This document shows positions 27,351 through 36,991 of a stretch of DNA of 64,000 bases, in pieces. Numbering within the stretch: position 1 is the stretch's first letter; each line of letters starts with the position of its first letter. Below the pieces are notes generated by a model. The model did not search any database. It was not told where the DNA came from and saw nothing but the letters and a program-made list of their open reading frames with translations. Origin of the DNA: Pseudomonas helvetica (GTDB taxonomy: Bacteria; Pseudomonadota; Gammaproteobacteria; Pseudomonadales; Pseudomonadaceae); NCBI RefSeq assembly GCF_039908645.1, contig NZ_CP150917.1, positions 1,956,501 to 2,020,500 on the forward strand. The letters are read 5' to 3'. The position numbers and the translations under genes are program-made.

Positions 27351-27414
27351 GTACCGAACCGCTACACAAGCAGCTTCAGACTGAGGTAGTTTGCGAGCAG
27401 ACAAGGAGATGCAC

Positions 27415-28644
27415 ATGCCCGCAGAACTGTCCTTATCCCTCAAACAGGCTCGGCGTCTGGCACTGGCCGCCCAGGGTTTCACCGGGCGCCAGCCGCCAGC
27501 GGCGGTCAAGCCCGCTCAGCTCAACCGCCTGATCGAACGCTTGGGTATTCTGCAAATCGATTCGGTCAACGCACTGGTGCGCTCGCACTATCTTCCGCTG
27601 TTCTCGCGTCTTGGCAACTACTCCGCCGACTTGCTCGACCAGGCCGCCTGGAGCCAGGGCCGACGGCGTACGTTGTTCGAGTATTGGGGGCATGAAGCGT
27701 CGTTGTTGCCGCTGTCGATGTATCCCTTGATGCGTTGGCGCATGCAGCGCGCGGCGCAAGGCGAGGGGATCTATCAGCAACTGGCGCGATTCGGTCGCGA
27801 ACAGCAAGAGACCATTCGCCGCGTCCTGGCTTCAGTCCAGGAGCTGGGTGCACTCGGCGCTGGCAGTTTGTCGACGCGCCAGGAGCGGGCCGGTCCGTGG
27901 TGGGATTGGAGCGCTGAAAAGCATGCACTGGAATGGTTGTTCGCTGCCGGCGAAGTGACGGTGGCTGGGCGTCGCGGCTTTGAGCGTCTTTACGACTTGC
28001 CGGAACGGGTGATTCCCGAATCGATACTCAAGCAACCGCTGCTCGGCGAAACCGAGGCGCAACGCGGATTGCTGTTGCATGCAGCCAATGCGTTGGGTGT
28101 CGGCACGGAAAAGGATCTGCGCGACTATTTTCGTTTGGGTCTGACCGAGTGCCGCAACGGCCTGGCCGAGCTGGTTGAAAATGGTGAGTTGCTGGTGTGC
28201 GGGGTGCAGGGCTGGAAGCAACCGGCATACTGCCTGCCGGAGCCAAAAGTGCCGCGTAAGGTTGAAGCCAGTGCGTTGCTTTCACCGTTTGATTCGTTGA
28301 TCTGGGAACGCAGTCGAACCGAGCGGTTGTTCGATTTTCGTTATCGACTGGAAATCTACACGCCACCAGACAAGCGGGTTTACGGCTATTACGTGCTGCC
28401 GTTTTTGCACAACGAGCGGATTGCCGCGCGGGTCGATCTTCGAGCGGAACGGGCGTTGGGTCGATTGGCAGTGCATGCGGTGCACGAAGAAGAGCAAGGC
28501 CTGGATGAGCAGGGGATGCAGGCGTTGGCGGCGAATCTTCGGCAGATGGCCGATTGGTTGGGGTTGGAGCAGATTCAGCTCAATTGCCCGCGGACCAGTG
28601 CGGCGCGGTTGCGGGTGGCGTTGACGCAGATTGGCGGTGCCTGA
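27415..28644 (+). CDS. YcaQ/AlkX-family DNA glycosylase (winged helix, HTH_42)
   Basis: The product is 409 residues. It matches the YcaQ family: an N-terminal LKQARRLALAAQGFTG, the QxD-type catalytic motif in LGILQIDSVNALVRSHYLPLFSRLG (Gln-Ile-Asp near residue 45), and a C-terminal SALLSPFDSLIWERSRTERLFDFRYRLEIYTPPDKRVYGYYVLP. E. coli YcaQ (AlkX) unhooks DNA interstrand crosslinks and removes bulky alkyl lesions. AAGGAG at 27402-27407 supports ATG 27415. It may follow DUF1127 in one transcript (64-bp gap). Confidence 0.88.
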   Translation: MPAELSLSLKQARRLALAAQGFTGRQPPAAVKPAQLNRLIERLGILQIDSVNALVRSHYLPLFSRLGNYSADLLDQAAWSQGRRRTLFEYWGHEASLLPLSMYPLMRWRMQRAAQGEGIYQQLARFGREQQETIRRVLASVQELGALGAGSLSTRQERAGPWWDWSAEKHALEWLFAAGEVTVAGRRGFERLYDLPERVIPESILKQPLLGETEAQRGLLLHAANALGVGTEKDLRDYFRLGLTECRNGLAELVENGELLVCGVQGWKQPAYCLPEPKVPRKVEASALLSPFDSLIWERSRTERLFDFRYRLEIYTPPDKRVYGYYVLPFLHNERIAARVDLRAERALGRLAVHAVHEEEQGLDEQGMQALAANLRQMADWLGLEQIQLNCPRTSAARLRVALTQIGGA

Positions 28645-28654
28645 GCTGACGCCT

Positions 28655-28733
28655 TCGCGAGCAAGCCTGGCTCCTACGGGTTAGGGTTGTTACGGCCAAC
28701 CTCATTCTCTGTAGGAGCCAAGCTTGCTCGCGA
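28655..28733. repeat. Paired REP element (type A variant)
   Basis: Arms TCGCGAGCAAGCCTGGCTCC... (28655-28677) and GTAGGAGCCAAGCTTGCTCG... (28711-28733) are inverted, with one mismatch, around a 33-bp spacer. They lie between convergent genes. Confidence 0.85.
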
Positions 28734-28767
28734 TGGCGGTGTGTCAGGCAACACAAGGCTTACAGAT

Positions 28768-30114
28768 TCAGCGCCGAACCTGCTTCAGGGTCTCGGCAAT
28801 CAAGAACGCCAGCTCCAGCGACTGATCGGCATTCATCCGCGGGTCGCAATGGGTGTGGTAACGGTCCGACAAACCATCTTCGGTGATCGGCCGTGCACCG
28901 CCGATGCATTCGGTGACATTCTGCCCGGTCATCTCGATATGAATGCCGCCGGCATAGGTGCCTTCCGCTTCGTGAACCTGGAAGAACTGCTTCACCTCGC
29001 CGAGGATCTGCGCGAAATCCCGGGTCTTGTAGCCGCTGCTGGCCTTGATGGTATTGCCGTGCATCGGGTCGCTGCTCCAGAGCACTTTCTTGCCTTCGCG
29101 TTCGACCGCACGAATCAGCTGTGGCAGATGGTCGCCGACCTTGTTTGCGCCCATCCGCGCGATCAGGTTCAGGCGGCCTGGATCGTTGTCGGGGTTGAGC
29201 ACATCGATCAGGCGAATCAGTTCTTCGGGGTTCATGGACGGGCCGACCTTGACCCCGATCGGGTTGTTCACCCCGCGCAGGAACTCGACATGAGCGCCGT
29301 CGAGCTGACGCGTGCGATCGCCGATCCACAGCATGTGCGCCGAGCAATCGTAGTAATCGTTGGTCAGGCTGTCGCGGCGTACGAAGGCTTCTTCGTAGTT
29401 CAACAGCAGCGCTTCGTGGGCGGTGAAGAAACTGGTTTCGCGCAATTGCGGCGAGCTGTCCATGCCGCAGGCGCGCATGAACGCCAGGGTTTCATCGATA
29501 CGGTCGGCCAGGTGGCTGTACTTTTCGGCCAGCGCCGAGTTGGCGATGAAGTCCAGGTTCCATTTATGCACTTGATGCAAGTCGGCAAAACCGCCCTGGG
29601 CAAAGGCCCGCAGCAGGTTCAGGGTCGCGGTGGACTGGTGATAGGACTGCAACAGGCGATCCGGGTCGGGGACGCGGCTTTTTTCATCGAAACCGATACC
29701 GTTGACGATGTCGCCGCGGTAGGCCGGCAGGGTCACGCCGTTGATGGTTTCGTCATTGGACGAGCGCGGTTTCGCGAACTGCCCGGCCATACGCCCGACT
29801 TTTACCACCGGACAACCGGCAGCGAAGGTCATGACGATCGCCATTTGCAGCAGGACTTTGAAGGTGTCACGGATTTTTGCCGCCGAGAATTCGGCGAAGC
29901 TTTCCGCGCAATCGCCGCCTTGCAGCAGAAACGCCCGGCCCTGGGTCACCTCGGCAAACTGACGACGCAACTCCCGGGCCTCACCGGCAAACACCAAAGG
30001 CGGATAACTGGCCAGGCTTTGCTCGACCTGTTGCAAATGCGCAGCGTCAGGGTAGTGGGGTTGTTGCTGGATCGGCAGGGCGCGCCAGCTGTCAGGACTC
30101 CAGGGTTGGCTCAT
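28768..30114 (-). CDS. 3-deoxy-7-phosphoheptulonate synthase, class II
   Basis: The product is 448 residues. Class II (plant-like) motifs are clear: [84 protein letters not shown] and the C-terminal [18 protein letters not shown] and HCDPRMN. It catalyses the same shikimate-entry condensation as the unrelated class I enzyme at 15702. P. aeruginosa PA2843, in the matching position of the genome, is this enzyme. Start ATG 30114. Confidence 0.96.
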   Translation of the reverse strand: MSQPWSPDSWRALPIQQQPHYPDAAHLQQVEQSLASYPPLVFAGEARELRRQFAEVTQGRAFLLQGGDCAESFAEFSAAKIRDTFKVLLQMAIVMTFAAGCPVVKVGRMAGQFAKPRSSNDETINGVTLPAYRGDIVNGIGFDEKSRVPDPDRLLQSYHQSTATLNLLRAFAQGGFADLHQVHKWNLDFIANSALAEKYSHLADRIDETLAFMRACGMDSSPQLRETSFFTAHEALLLNYEEAFVRRDSLTNDYYDCSAHMLWIGDRTRQLDGAHVEFLRGVNNPIGVKVGPSMNPEELIRLIDVLNPDNDPGRLNLIARMGANKVGDHLPQLIRAVEREGKKVLWSSDPMHGNTIKASSGYKTRDFAQILGEVKQFFQVHEAEGTYAGGIHIEMTGQNVTECIGGARPITEDGLSDRYHTHCDPRMNADQSLELAFLIAETLKQVRR

Positions 30115-30270
30115 CGTGGACTCTAATGTTTTACGATCGGACGTTTATGTTATCAGCAATTAGTGCGTGACCTGTTCCCGAAGCTTGGCGGACAATCGCG
30201 CCTTTGCCGCACCAAGCGGAACGAATGATTGCGTTGCCGGGGATCAACCCGACAACGACCAGGAGACGAA

Positions 30271-31026
30271 ATGACTGAGGAGCGCGTCGAGCATCTGCTC
30301 GCCGAGGTGCACGATGAATTCGGCATGATCCGGGTGCTGGAAGTGGCGGATTACCGTTTTCTCGAATTTGGCGATGCCATCGAGCAGAGCTGCGTGTTCA
30401 CTGCCGATCCGAGTTGGCTCGAGTACGACTACACCCGCGCGATGCTGATTGGTGCGTTGTGCCATGAACAACCGGAGAGCGCGCTGTTTCTCGGCCTGGG
30501 GGCGGGCACCCTGACTCAGGCGTGCCTGAAGTTCCTGCCGCTGGAAGACGTCGAAGCGATCGAGTTACGCCCGGACGTACCGCGCCTGGCCATCGAGTAT
30601 CTGGGGCTGGACGACGATCCCCGTCTGTATATCCGCATCGGCGATGCCCTTGAGTTGCTCGAGACCGCTGAGTCGGCGGATCTGATTTTCGTCGACCTTT
30701 ATACCGATGTAGGGCCGGGTGTCGGCCATTTGGCTTGGGGCTTTCTGGAAAACTGTCAGAAACGCCTGAACCCGGGCGGCTGGCTGGTGATCAATCAATG
30801 GGCGACCGATGACGGCAAGCCACTGGGTGCGGCATTACTGCGTGGGCTCTATCACCGGCATTATTGGGAGCTGCCGGTGAAGGAGGGCAACGTGATCCTG
30901 ATCGTGCCAGCCGACCTTGACCAGGAACTGGACATGCAAGGATTGACCGCCCGCGCCGAAGCGCTGGCGCCGCGGTTGGGGTATTCGCTGCAATCGCTGA
31001 TCAAGGCGATTCGCCCGGCGACCTGA
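30271..31026 (+). CDS. Spermidine synthase-like methyltransferase-fold protein
   Basis: The product is 251 residues. AGGAGA (30261-30266) precedes ATG 30271. The Rossmann core SALFLGLGAGTLTQACLKFLPLEDVEAIELRPDV and the downstream DARLYIRIGDALE/DLIFVDLYTDVGPG-type motifs are those of the SpeE fold. The N-terminal tetramerisation domain and full polyamine-binding motif are incomplete, so true spermidine synthase activity is uncertain. It is divergent from the class II DAHP synthase gene. Confidence 0.8.
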   Translation: MTEERVEHLLAEVHDEFGMIRVLEVADYRFLEFGDAIEQSCVFTADPSWLEYDYTRAMLIGALCHEQPESALFLGLGAGTLTQACLKFLPLEDVEAIELRPDVPRLAIEYLGLDDDPRLYIRIGDALELLETAESADLIFVDLYTDVGPGVGHLAWGFLENCQKRLNPGGWLVINQWATDDGKPLGAALLRGLYHRHYWELPVKEGNVILIVPADLDQELDMQGLTARAEALAPRLGYSLQSLIKAIRPAT

Positions 31027-31041
31027 ATTCTGGCGAGCCAC

Positions 31042-31173
31042 TGTGGCGAGGGAGCTTGCTCCCGTTGGGGCGCGAAGCGACCCCAGAACCGGCAAGCGCC
31101 GTCTTTCTGATGCACCGCGATTGCTGCTTCACGACTGCTGCGCAGCCGAACGGGAGCAAGCTCCCTCGCCACA
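31042..31173. repeat. Paired REP element (type B)
   Basis: Perfect 25-base inverted arms, TGTGGCGAGGGAGCTTGCTC... at 31042-31066 and its complement at 31149-31173, are separated by 82 bp. They lie between the convergent spermidine-synthase-like and enoyl-CoA hydratase genes. The same arm type is found at 57010-57100. Confidence 0.92.
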
Positions 31174-31182
31174 AAGGCAATG

Positions 31183-31974
31183 TCAGCAGCCTTTGAATAC
31201 GCCCGGGCGTTTCTCGATCAACGATCGCACGCCTTCCTTGGCGTCTTCACTGTTGAGCAACTTCTTGACCAGCGCTGGCAAAGCCAATGCCGCCGCTGTT
31301 TCGCCCTCCAGATGGGCCTGGCGCGCGGACTGCAAGGTCGCCTGAACCCCCAGCGGCGCCTGCCTGGCAATGCGTTCTGCCAGCTCGATCGCACGCGGTA
31401 ACAGGTCTTCGCTGGCCATCACCTCCTGCACCAGTCCCAGACGCAGCGCTTCGTGGGCATCGAACTCATCGCCGGTCAGCAGCCAGCGCATGGCATTGCC
31501 CCAGCCGGCTACCTGATGCAGGCGCAAGGTTGCCCCGCCAAAGGGGAAGATGCCGCGCTGCACTTCCATTTGCGCAAAACGGGTGTTGCTGGCGCAGAGG
31601 TTGATATCGGCGGCCAGCATCAGTTCGATGCCAATGGTCAGGCAATAACCCTGGGCCGCAACAATCACCGGTTTGCTGACCCTGGGGCCAACGAACACCC
31701 CCCACGGATCGCAACCGCCGGCCGGGACTTGCCAGCCTTCGGCCAGTGCCGCGCTGACACTCGCCAGGTCCAGCCCGGCGGTAAAGTGCTCGCCATGACC
31801 GAACACCACCGCAACGCGGGCCTCGCTGTCGGCTTCGAACTCGCCATAGGCCAGGCTCAGTGCGTTGAGCAGATCGAGGTCAAATGCATTGCGCTTGGCC
31901 ACCCGGTCCAGCCCGATCAACAGGACATGACCGCGTCGTTCACGGCTGACACGACTGCAATCTGCTTGATTCAT
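31183..31974 (-). CDS. Enoyl-CoA hydratase/isomerase family protein
   Basis: The product is 263 residues of the crotonase fold. Motifs are LIGLDRVAKRNAFDLDLLNAL, an oxyanion-hole segment HGEHFTAGLDLASV, and KPVIVAAQGYCLTIGIELMLAADINLCA. The second oxyanion and catalytic region is RGIFPFGGATLRLHQVAGWGNAMRWLLTGDEFDAHEALRLGLV. One usual catalytic Glu is replaced by non-acidic residues near GGATLR, so the reaction cannot be fixed. Start ATG 31974; an N-terminal in-frame extension is unlikely. Confidence 0.88.
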   Translation of the reverse strand: MNQADCSRVSRERRGHVLLIGLDRVAKRNAFDLDLLNALSLAYGEFEADSEARVAVVFGHGEHFTAGLDLASVSAALAEGWQVPAGGCDPWGVFVGPRVSKPVIVAAQGYCLTIGIELMLAADINLCASNTRFAQMEVQRGIFPFGGATLRLHQVAGWGNAMRWLLTGDEFDAHEALRLGLVQEVMASEDLLPRAIELAERIARQAPLGVQATLQSARQAHLEGETAAALALPALVKKLLNSEDAKEGVRSLIEKRPGVFKGC

Positions 31975-32172
31975 GGGGTCTATCCTCGGGCGGGGAAGGG
32001 GGGGCGCGGACCAAAGGTCATAGCCTGAAAGATGAACCGTTTTAGCGTCATGACCAACAGGGCCGGGCCTTTGAAAAATAGACCGTTGCGCGATTATCCG
32101 CAAAGCCTGTGACACAACGGTGTATGCCGGGTTTTTCCGACAAATAAAGCTCCCTTTTTTGGCGAATTCCGG

Positions 32173-32397
32173 TATAGTGCGCGCCGGTCTTTAGCCAGGC
32201 CGCGTTTAGGTAGCGCAATTCCCCGAAGTCAGCTTCGGCTGCACGTCCGCACAGCGGACTCTTCCTTGACGAATCTTTTTCATTCATTCGTTTTCGCAAA
32301 TCCCCGCCGACAAAGCAGCCAGGGCGACTCTTGAGTCTTACACGGCATGCGCAGCTTTGGAGCATGGGTCTTTGCGGATGCACTTAGAGGCAGACCC
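32173..32397 (+). promoter_or_regulatory. Long structured leader of the DEAD-box helicase gene
   Basis: A -10-like TATAGT (32173-32178) lies about 220 bp before ATG 32398, with no clear -35. The leader can form CCGAAG/CTTCGG (32223-32238), GTCCGC/GCGGAC (32245-32259) and GACTC/GAGTC (32326-32337). Long hairpin-bearing leaders are usual for cold-induced deaD/csdA genes. Here cold control is inference. Confidence 0.5.
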
Positions 32398-34071
32398 ATG
32401 ACCCAGGAAACCGGCGGCTTCGCCGCTTTTAACCTTAATCCGAATATTCTTGCAGCCGTCATCGCGACTGGCTACGAAGAGCCTTCGGCTATTCAGCAGC
32501 AATCGATCCCGATCATCATGGCCGGTCACGACATGATTGGTCAGGCGCAAACCGGTACGGGTAAAACCGCTGCGTTCGCCCTGCCGATCCTGCACCGCAT
32601 CGATCCTGCTAAGCGCGAACCGCAAGCCCTGATCCTGGCGCCAACCCGTGAGTTGGCGCTGCAAGTAGCAACCGCTTTCGAAACCTACGCCAAGCAAATG
32701 CCGGGCGTTACCGTTGTGGCCGTTTACGGCGGCGCGCCTATGGGCCCGCAACTGAAAGCAATCCGTAATGGCGCACAGATCGTTGTCGCCACTCCGGGCC
32801 GTCTGTGCGACCACCTGCGTCGTGACGAAAAAGTATTGGCGACCGTGAACCACCTGGTTCTCGACGAAGCTGACGAAATGCTCAAGCTGGGCTTCATGGA
32901 CGACCTGGAAGTTATCTTCAAGGCCTTGCCGGCAACCCGTCAGACCGTATTGTTCTCGGCTACCCTGCCGCAGTCGATCCGTGCCATCGCCGAGCGTCAT
33001 CTGCGTGATCCGCAGCACGTGAAGATCCAGACCAAGACTCAGACCGTTACCGCGATCGAACAGGCTCACCTGTTGGTTCACGCTGACCAGAAGACCTCGG
33101 CTGTATTGAGCCTGCTGGAAGTGGAAGACTTCGACGCGCTGATCATGTTCGTGCGTACCAAGCAAGCGACCCTGGACCTGGCCAGTGCCCTGGAAGCCAA
33201 AGGCTACAAAGCCGCTGCGCTGAACGGTGACATTGCTCAGAACCAGCGTGAGCGCGTGATCGAGTCCCTCAAGGATGGCCGTCTGGACATCGTTGTGGCG
33301 ACCGACGTTGCTGCTCGTGGTCTGGACGTTCCACGTATCACTCACGTTTTCAACGTTGATATGCCGTACGATCCAGAGTCCTACGTTCACCGTATCGGCC
33401 GTACTGGCCGTGCCGGTCGCGAAGGTCGTGCATTGCTGCTGGTGACTCCGCGTGAGCGCCGCATGCTGCAAGTGATCGAGCGTGTAACTGGTCAAAAGGT
33501 AGCTGAAGTTCGCCTGCCAGACGCTCAAGCCGTTCTCGATGCACGCATCAAGAAACTGACCAACAGCCTGTCGCCGCTGGTGGCCGATGCCGAATCGACT
33601 CACGGTGATCTGCTGGATCGCCTGACTGCCGACATCGGTTGCACCCCGCGTGCACTGGCTGCTGCTCTGCTGCGCAAGGCTACCAACGCTCAGGCACTGA
33701 CCCTGGCTGCCATCGAGAAAGAACGTCCACTGGTGCCGAACAATGCACCGCGTGGCGATCGTCCAGAGCGTACCGGTGATCGTCCGGACCGTGGTGATCG
33801 CGAGCGTCGTGCTCCGATCCCATTGGCCGAAGGCCGTGCTCGTTGCCGTACCGCGCTGGGTGCGCGTGATGGTATCGCTGCCAAGAACCTGCTGGGCGCC
33901 ATCCTCAACGAAGGTGGTCTGGCTCGTGAAGCAATCGGTCGTATCCAGGTGCGTGACAGCTTCAGCCTGGTCGAGTTGCCGGAAGATGGTCTGGAGCGTC
34001 TGCTGACCAAACTGAAGGACACTCGCGTTGCCGGTAAGCAGCTGAAACTGCGTCGCTATCGCGAAGATTGA
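32398..34071 (+). CDS. deaD: DEAD-box RNA helicase DeaD/CsdA
   Basis: The product is 557 residues. Motifs are Q (PSAIQQQSIP), I (AQTGTGKTAAF), Ia (PTRELALQ), II (DEAD), III (SAT), IV (LIMFVRTKQA), V (ATDVAARGLD) and VI (HRIGRTGRAGR). The C-terminus has an Arg/Asp-rich linker (PERTGDRPDRGDRERR) and an RNA-binding DbpA-like domain (about 475-550). It remodels RNA in ribosome assembly and cold adaptation. Codon use is highly expressed-like. AGAGG lies 8 bp upstream of the ATG. Confidence 0.96.
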   Translation: MTQETGGFAAFNLNPNILAAVIATGYEEPSAIQQQSIPIIMAGHDMIGQAQTGTGKTAAFALPILHRIDPAKREPQALILAPTRELALQVATAFETYAKQMPGVTVVAVYGGAPMGPQLKAIRNGAQIVVATPGRLCDHLRRDEKVLATVNHLVLDEADEMLKLGFMDDLEVIFKALPATRQTVLFSATLPQSIRAIAERHLRDPQHVKIQTKTQTVTAIEQAHLLVHADQKTSAVLSLLEVEDFDALIMFVRTKQATLDLASALEAKGYKAAALNGDIAQNQRERVIESLKDGRLDIVVATDVAARGLDVPRITHVFNVDMPYDPESYVHRIGRTGRAGREGRALLLVTPRERRMLQVIERVTGQKVAEVRLPDAQAVLDARIKKLTNSLSPLVADAESTHGDLLDRLTADIGCTPRALAAALLRKATNAQALTLAAIEKERPLVPNNAPRGDRPERTGDRPDRGDRERRAPIPLAEGRARCRTALGARDGIAAKNLLGAILNEGGLAREAIGRIQVRDSFSLVELPEDGLERLLTKLKDTRVAGKQLKLRRYRED

Positions 34072-34098
34072 TCCGCTTTCGGGCTGATTGATCGCAGA

Positions 34099-34132
34099 TA
34101 AAAAATCCCCGACTGGTTCGGGGATTTTTTTT
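34099..34132 (+). terminator. Terminator of deaD
   Basis: AAAAATCCCCG pairs with CGGGGATTTTT (8-base loop), ending in eight T, 28 bp after the stop. Confidence 0.93.
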
Positions 34133-34163
34133 GCCTGCAGTTTTGTGTCTGGCCTTTGTTGAT

Positions 34164-34186
34164 CGTTCCCACGCTGCGCGGGAACG
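34164..34186. repeat. Palindromic extragenic repeat (type C)
   Basis: CGTTCCC (34164-34170) and GGGAACG (34180-34186) flank ACGCTGCGC. This is a short form of the CGTTCCCACGC...GCGTGGGAACG repeats common in Pseudomonas intergenic DNA. It is 12 bp past the convergent dioxygenase-family stop codon. Confidence 0.7.
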
Positions 34187-34197
34187 AGCGGCAGGAT

Positions 34198-34965
34198 TCA
34201 GCCGAAACGATAGATGTCCATCCCCAGCGCACCCATGGTGAACCCCTGGTGGGCGATGCTGAAATCGCCACCGGCGCCGCGGGCGAAGTACAGCGGCAGC
34301 AAGTGTTCGTCGCTGGGATGGCTGCGCACGGCATTCGGGGCTTGCCGACGATAGTCGTGCAGGGCGGCTTCATCGTTTGCGGCGAGCTTTTCAATCATCC
34401 AGTCGCGAAAGGCCTTGGCCCAGGGCTCGACGCTTTCCGGGCCGGCATGCCAGTCCAGTTCGCGCAGGTTGTGGGTGATGCTGCCGGAACCAATCAACAG
34501 CACGCCTTGCTCGCGCAGACTGGACAATGCGCGACCGACGCGGGTTTGCAGGGCAGGGCCGAGATGGCTTGGCAGTGACACTTGTACCACCGGAATGTCG
34601 GCCCGCGGATACATCAGAGACAGTGGCACCCAAACACCATGATCGAACGGACGCTGGTTATCGAGCTGTGCCGGCAAGCCATCAGCCTTGAGTAATTCGG
34701 CGACCTGCGCCGCGAGTTCCGGCTGGCCGGGTGCCGGGTATTGCACCGCGAACAGCGCGGCGGGGAATCCGCCGAAGTCGTGCCAGGTTTCCGGTTGCTC
34801 AGCGCTGCCGACGCGCAGGTCCTGGCTTTCCCAGTGTGCGGAAACGATCACGATGGCCTTGGGTTTCGGCAGTTCGCTGGCCAGGTGGGCCAGCGCCGGG
34901 CCACTGGCGCCGGGCTCCAGTGCAAGCATGGGTGAACCGTGAGAGATAAACAGGCTGGGGAACAT
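34198..34965 (-). CDS. LigB/DODA-family extradiol dioxygenase (YgiD-like)
   Basis: The product is 255 residues. Starting LFISHGSPMLALEPG, it carries the metal His residues of the class III extradiol family: His9 (SHGSP), His near 44 (VSAHWES) and a later ITHNL His. The domain includes PVVQVSLPSHLG and LIGSGSITHNLREL. E. coli YgiD and plant DODA open DOPA at the 4,5 position with Fe or Zn. The native substrate in Pseudomonas is unknown. Start ATG 34965. Confidence 0.88.
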   Translation of the reverse strand: MFPSLFISHGSPMLALEPGASGPALAHLASELPKPKAIVIVSAHWESQDLRVGSAEQPETWHDFGGFPAALFAVQYPAPGQPELAAQVAELLKADGLPAQLDNQRPFDHGVWVPLSLMYPRADIPVVQVSLPSHLGPALQTRVGRALSSLREQGVLLIGSGSITHNLRELDWHAGPESVEPWAKAFRDWMIEKLAANDEAALHDYRRQAPNAVRSHPSDEHLLPLYFARGAGGDFSIAHQGFTMGALGMDIYRFG

Positions 34966-35068
34966 GAATAAGGTCCTGAGCGTTAAGATGAGAGCATCTT
35001 CAGTCAGATCATTGATCTAAATCTAATATAAGTTTTAGGGCATATAGATCGAAATATCAGGGGGATTT

Positions 35069-35725
35069 ATGCAGCCAGAGTTTTGGCAAAAGCGTTGGGA
35101 GCTCAATCAGATCGGTTTCCATCAGTCAGAGGTTAATCCTTATTTGCAGCAATACTGGCCGCAATTGAATCTGGCAAAGGGCTCGCAGGTGTTAGTGCCG
35201 CTCTGTGGGAAAAGTCTCGATCTCGTGTGGCTGGCAGGGCAGGGACATCGGGTGCTGGGTGTCGAGTTATCGGAAAAAGCCGTTGAGGAGTTTTTTCGTG
35301 AGCAGCAACTGACACCGCAGATCACCGAGCAAGGTGCGTTCAAGGTCTACCAGGCGGGTCCCCTGGCATTGTGGTGCGGGGATTTTTTCGGCCTGACCGC
35401 AGACGATGTGGCCGATTGTGCGGCTGTCTATGATCGGGCGGCGCTGATTGCCTTGCCACCGCTCATGCGCGAGCAATACGCCGCGCACCTGAGCCGGATT
35501 TTACCGTCAGCTTGTGAAGGCTTGTTGATTACGATGGACTACGATCAGTCGCAGATGGACGGGCCGCCCTTTGCCGTGACGGATGAAAACGCGCAGACAT
35601 TGCTGGGTGGTCGCTGGCAGCTTGATTTCTGTGAGGTGCGGGACATTCTGGGGGAGAGCTGGAAGTTCCTCCAGGCGGGCGTTACGCGCCTTGAAGAGCG
35701 GGTATATAGATTGATGGCTCGCTAA
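35069..35725 (+). CDS. tpm: Thiopurine S-methyltransferase
   Basis: The 218-residue protein matches bacterial [23 protein letters not shown], the SAM-binding [35 protein letters not shown], then CGDFFGLT and [19 protein letters not shown]. In Pseudomonas, Tpm methylates tellurite and selenium species as well as thiopurines. It is cytoplasmic. GGGGG precedes ATG 35069. A terminator follows. Confidence 0.95.
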   Translation: MQPEFWQKRWELNQIGFHQSEVNPYLQQYWPQLNLAKGSQVLVPLCGKSLDLVWLAGQGHRVLGVELSEKAVEEFFREQQLTPQITEQGAFKVYQAGPLALWCGDFFGLTADDVADCAAVYDRAALIALPPLMREQYAAHLSRILPSACEGLLITMDYDQSQMDGPPFAVTDENAQTLLGGRWQLDFCEVRDILGESWKFLQAGVTRLEERVYRLMAR

Positions 35726-35748
35726 ACAGCAAAAGATCGGCATAAAAA

Positions 35749-35773
35749 AGGGGCGATCAAATCGCCCCTTTCG
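35749..35773 (+). terminator. Terminator between tpm and htpX
   Basis: AAGGGGCGAT (35749-35758) pairs with ATCGCCCCTT (35761-35770) around a very short loop, with A-rich and T-rich flanks. It can work in both directions for these convergent genes. Confidence 0.88.
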
Positions 35774-35790
35774 TATCACCGCAGAACCTC

Positions 35791-36678
35791 TCAGCCGCGA
35801 CGACGCAAGGCGTCGATACGCTCTTCCAGTGGCGGGTGGCTCATGAACATGCGAGCGAACCCTTGCTTGATGCCACCGTTGATGCCGAAGGCATTCAAGG
35901 TGTCCGGCATGTGCACCGGCAGGCCTTGTTCCGAGCGCAGGCGCTGCAGGGCGCCGATCATGGCGCTGGTGCCGGCCAATTGGGCGCCGGCTGCGTCTGC
36001 ACGGAATTCGCGTTTGCGCGAGAACCACATGACGATTGCGCTGGCCAGGATACCCAGTACCAGTTCGGCGAAGATGGTCGCGACATAGTAGGCGATGCCT
36101 TGGCCTTCTTCGTTTTTGAAGATCACCTTGTCGACGAAATTACCGATGATCCGTGCGAAGAACATCACGAAGGTGTTCACCACGCCCTGAATCAGCGCCA
36201 GCGTTACCATGTCGCCATTGGCCACGTGACCAATTTCATGGGCCAGGACGGCTTTCACTTCATCGGGCGAGAAACGCTCGAGCAAGCCCTGGCTGACCGC
36301 GACCAGCGCGTCGTTCTTGTTCCAGCCGGTGGCGAAGGCGTTGGCCTCGTAGGCCGGGAAAATCCCGACTTCAGGCATTTTGATTCCGGCTTCACGAGAC
36401 AGCTGCTCGACGGTTTGCAGCAGCCATTGTTCATGGCGAGTGCGCGGCTGGCTGATGATTTGGGTGCTGGTGCTCATCTTCGCCATCCACTTGGAGATGA
36501 ACAGCGAGAACAGCGAGCCGGCGAAACCAAAGACCGCACAGAAAATCAGCAGCTGATTGAGGTTGAGATCAACCCCGTTGGCCGCCATGAACCCGTTGAA
36601 GCCGAAAAGGCTCAGGGTGATGCTGGCAATCAGCACGACCGCCAGGTTAGTGGCCAAAAACAGCAGGATGCGCATCAT
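35791..36678 (-). CDS. htpX: Membrane zinc protease HtpX
   Basis: The product is 295 residues. Two N-terminal helices (about 4-24 and 41-61) precede a zinc site HEIGH at residues 147-151 with a downstream Glu in [13 protein letters not shown]. Two further hydrophobic helices lie at about 158-180 and 195-215. HtpX degrades misfolded inner-membrane proteins alongside FtsH. GAGGAG lies 12 bp upstream of the first of two adjacent ATG codons. Confidence 0.96.
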   Translation of the reverse strand: MMRILLFLATNLAVVLIASITLSLFGFNGFMAANGVDLNLNQLLIFCAVFGFAGSLFSLFISKWMAKMSTSTQIISQPRTRHEQWLLQTVEQLSREAGIKMPEVGIFPAYEANAFATGWNKNDALVAVSQGLLERFSPDEVKAVLAHEIGHVANGDMVTLALIQGVVNTFVMFFARIIGNFVDKVIFKNEEGQGIAYYVATIFAELVLGILASAIVMWFSRKREFRADAAGAQLAGTSAMIGALQRLRSEQGLPVHMPDTLNAFGINGGIKQGFARMFMSHPPLEERIDALRRRG

Positions 36679-36991
36679 GGTTGTAGAAATCTCCTCGTGC
36701 TAAATATGTAGCGTACTGCGGGGTATATAAGGTGCCGCACCAGGCTATTCAACCGGGTGACTATTTCAAACTGTGTCCTACAGCTGGATTCTAGATGCTT
36801 GCAGGGCATTTCTGACGTCACCTGAATAGGTATTTGGCTGGATTTTGCTTTCACAAGTCCCGCCTCTGCTGGGCGTAACCGGCAGCCGCGTAAATCCGCC
36901 TGCACTCAAGGCGCTGTCGCAGTCGAAGAATGGAGATATGTTGCTGAATTAATCGCCGAGGGCCTTTTTGAGGCCCTCGGCGTTATCGCGC
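36679..36991. other. Gap between htpX and alaA; hairpin only
   Basis: The 313-bp gap holds the htpX promoter region (AT-rich, around 36700-36760) and the alaA terminator hairpin. I see no credible coding frame. Confidence 0.5.
36954..36982 (-). terminator. Strong hairpin after the aminotransferase gene
   Basis: CGCCGAGGGCCT and AGGCCCTCGGCG form a 12-bp perfect stem with a 5-base loop, 9 bp beyond the alaA stop. The downstream T-run on the minus strand is short (ATTAATT), so it may terminate weakly or protect the 3' end. Confidence 0.7.

Noticed and set aside
28687..30126. Long plus-strand open frame of 479 codons
   Set aside because: It is antisense to the class II DAHP synthase, which has full family motifs. 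Long shadow frames are expected in GC-rich DNA.
32338..33603. Minus-strand open frame of 421 codons
   Set aside because: It lies opposite deaD, whose helicase motifs are complete. No ribosome site or family pattern on the minus strand.
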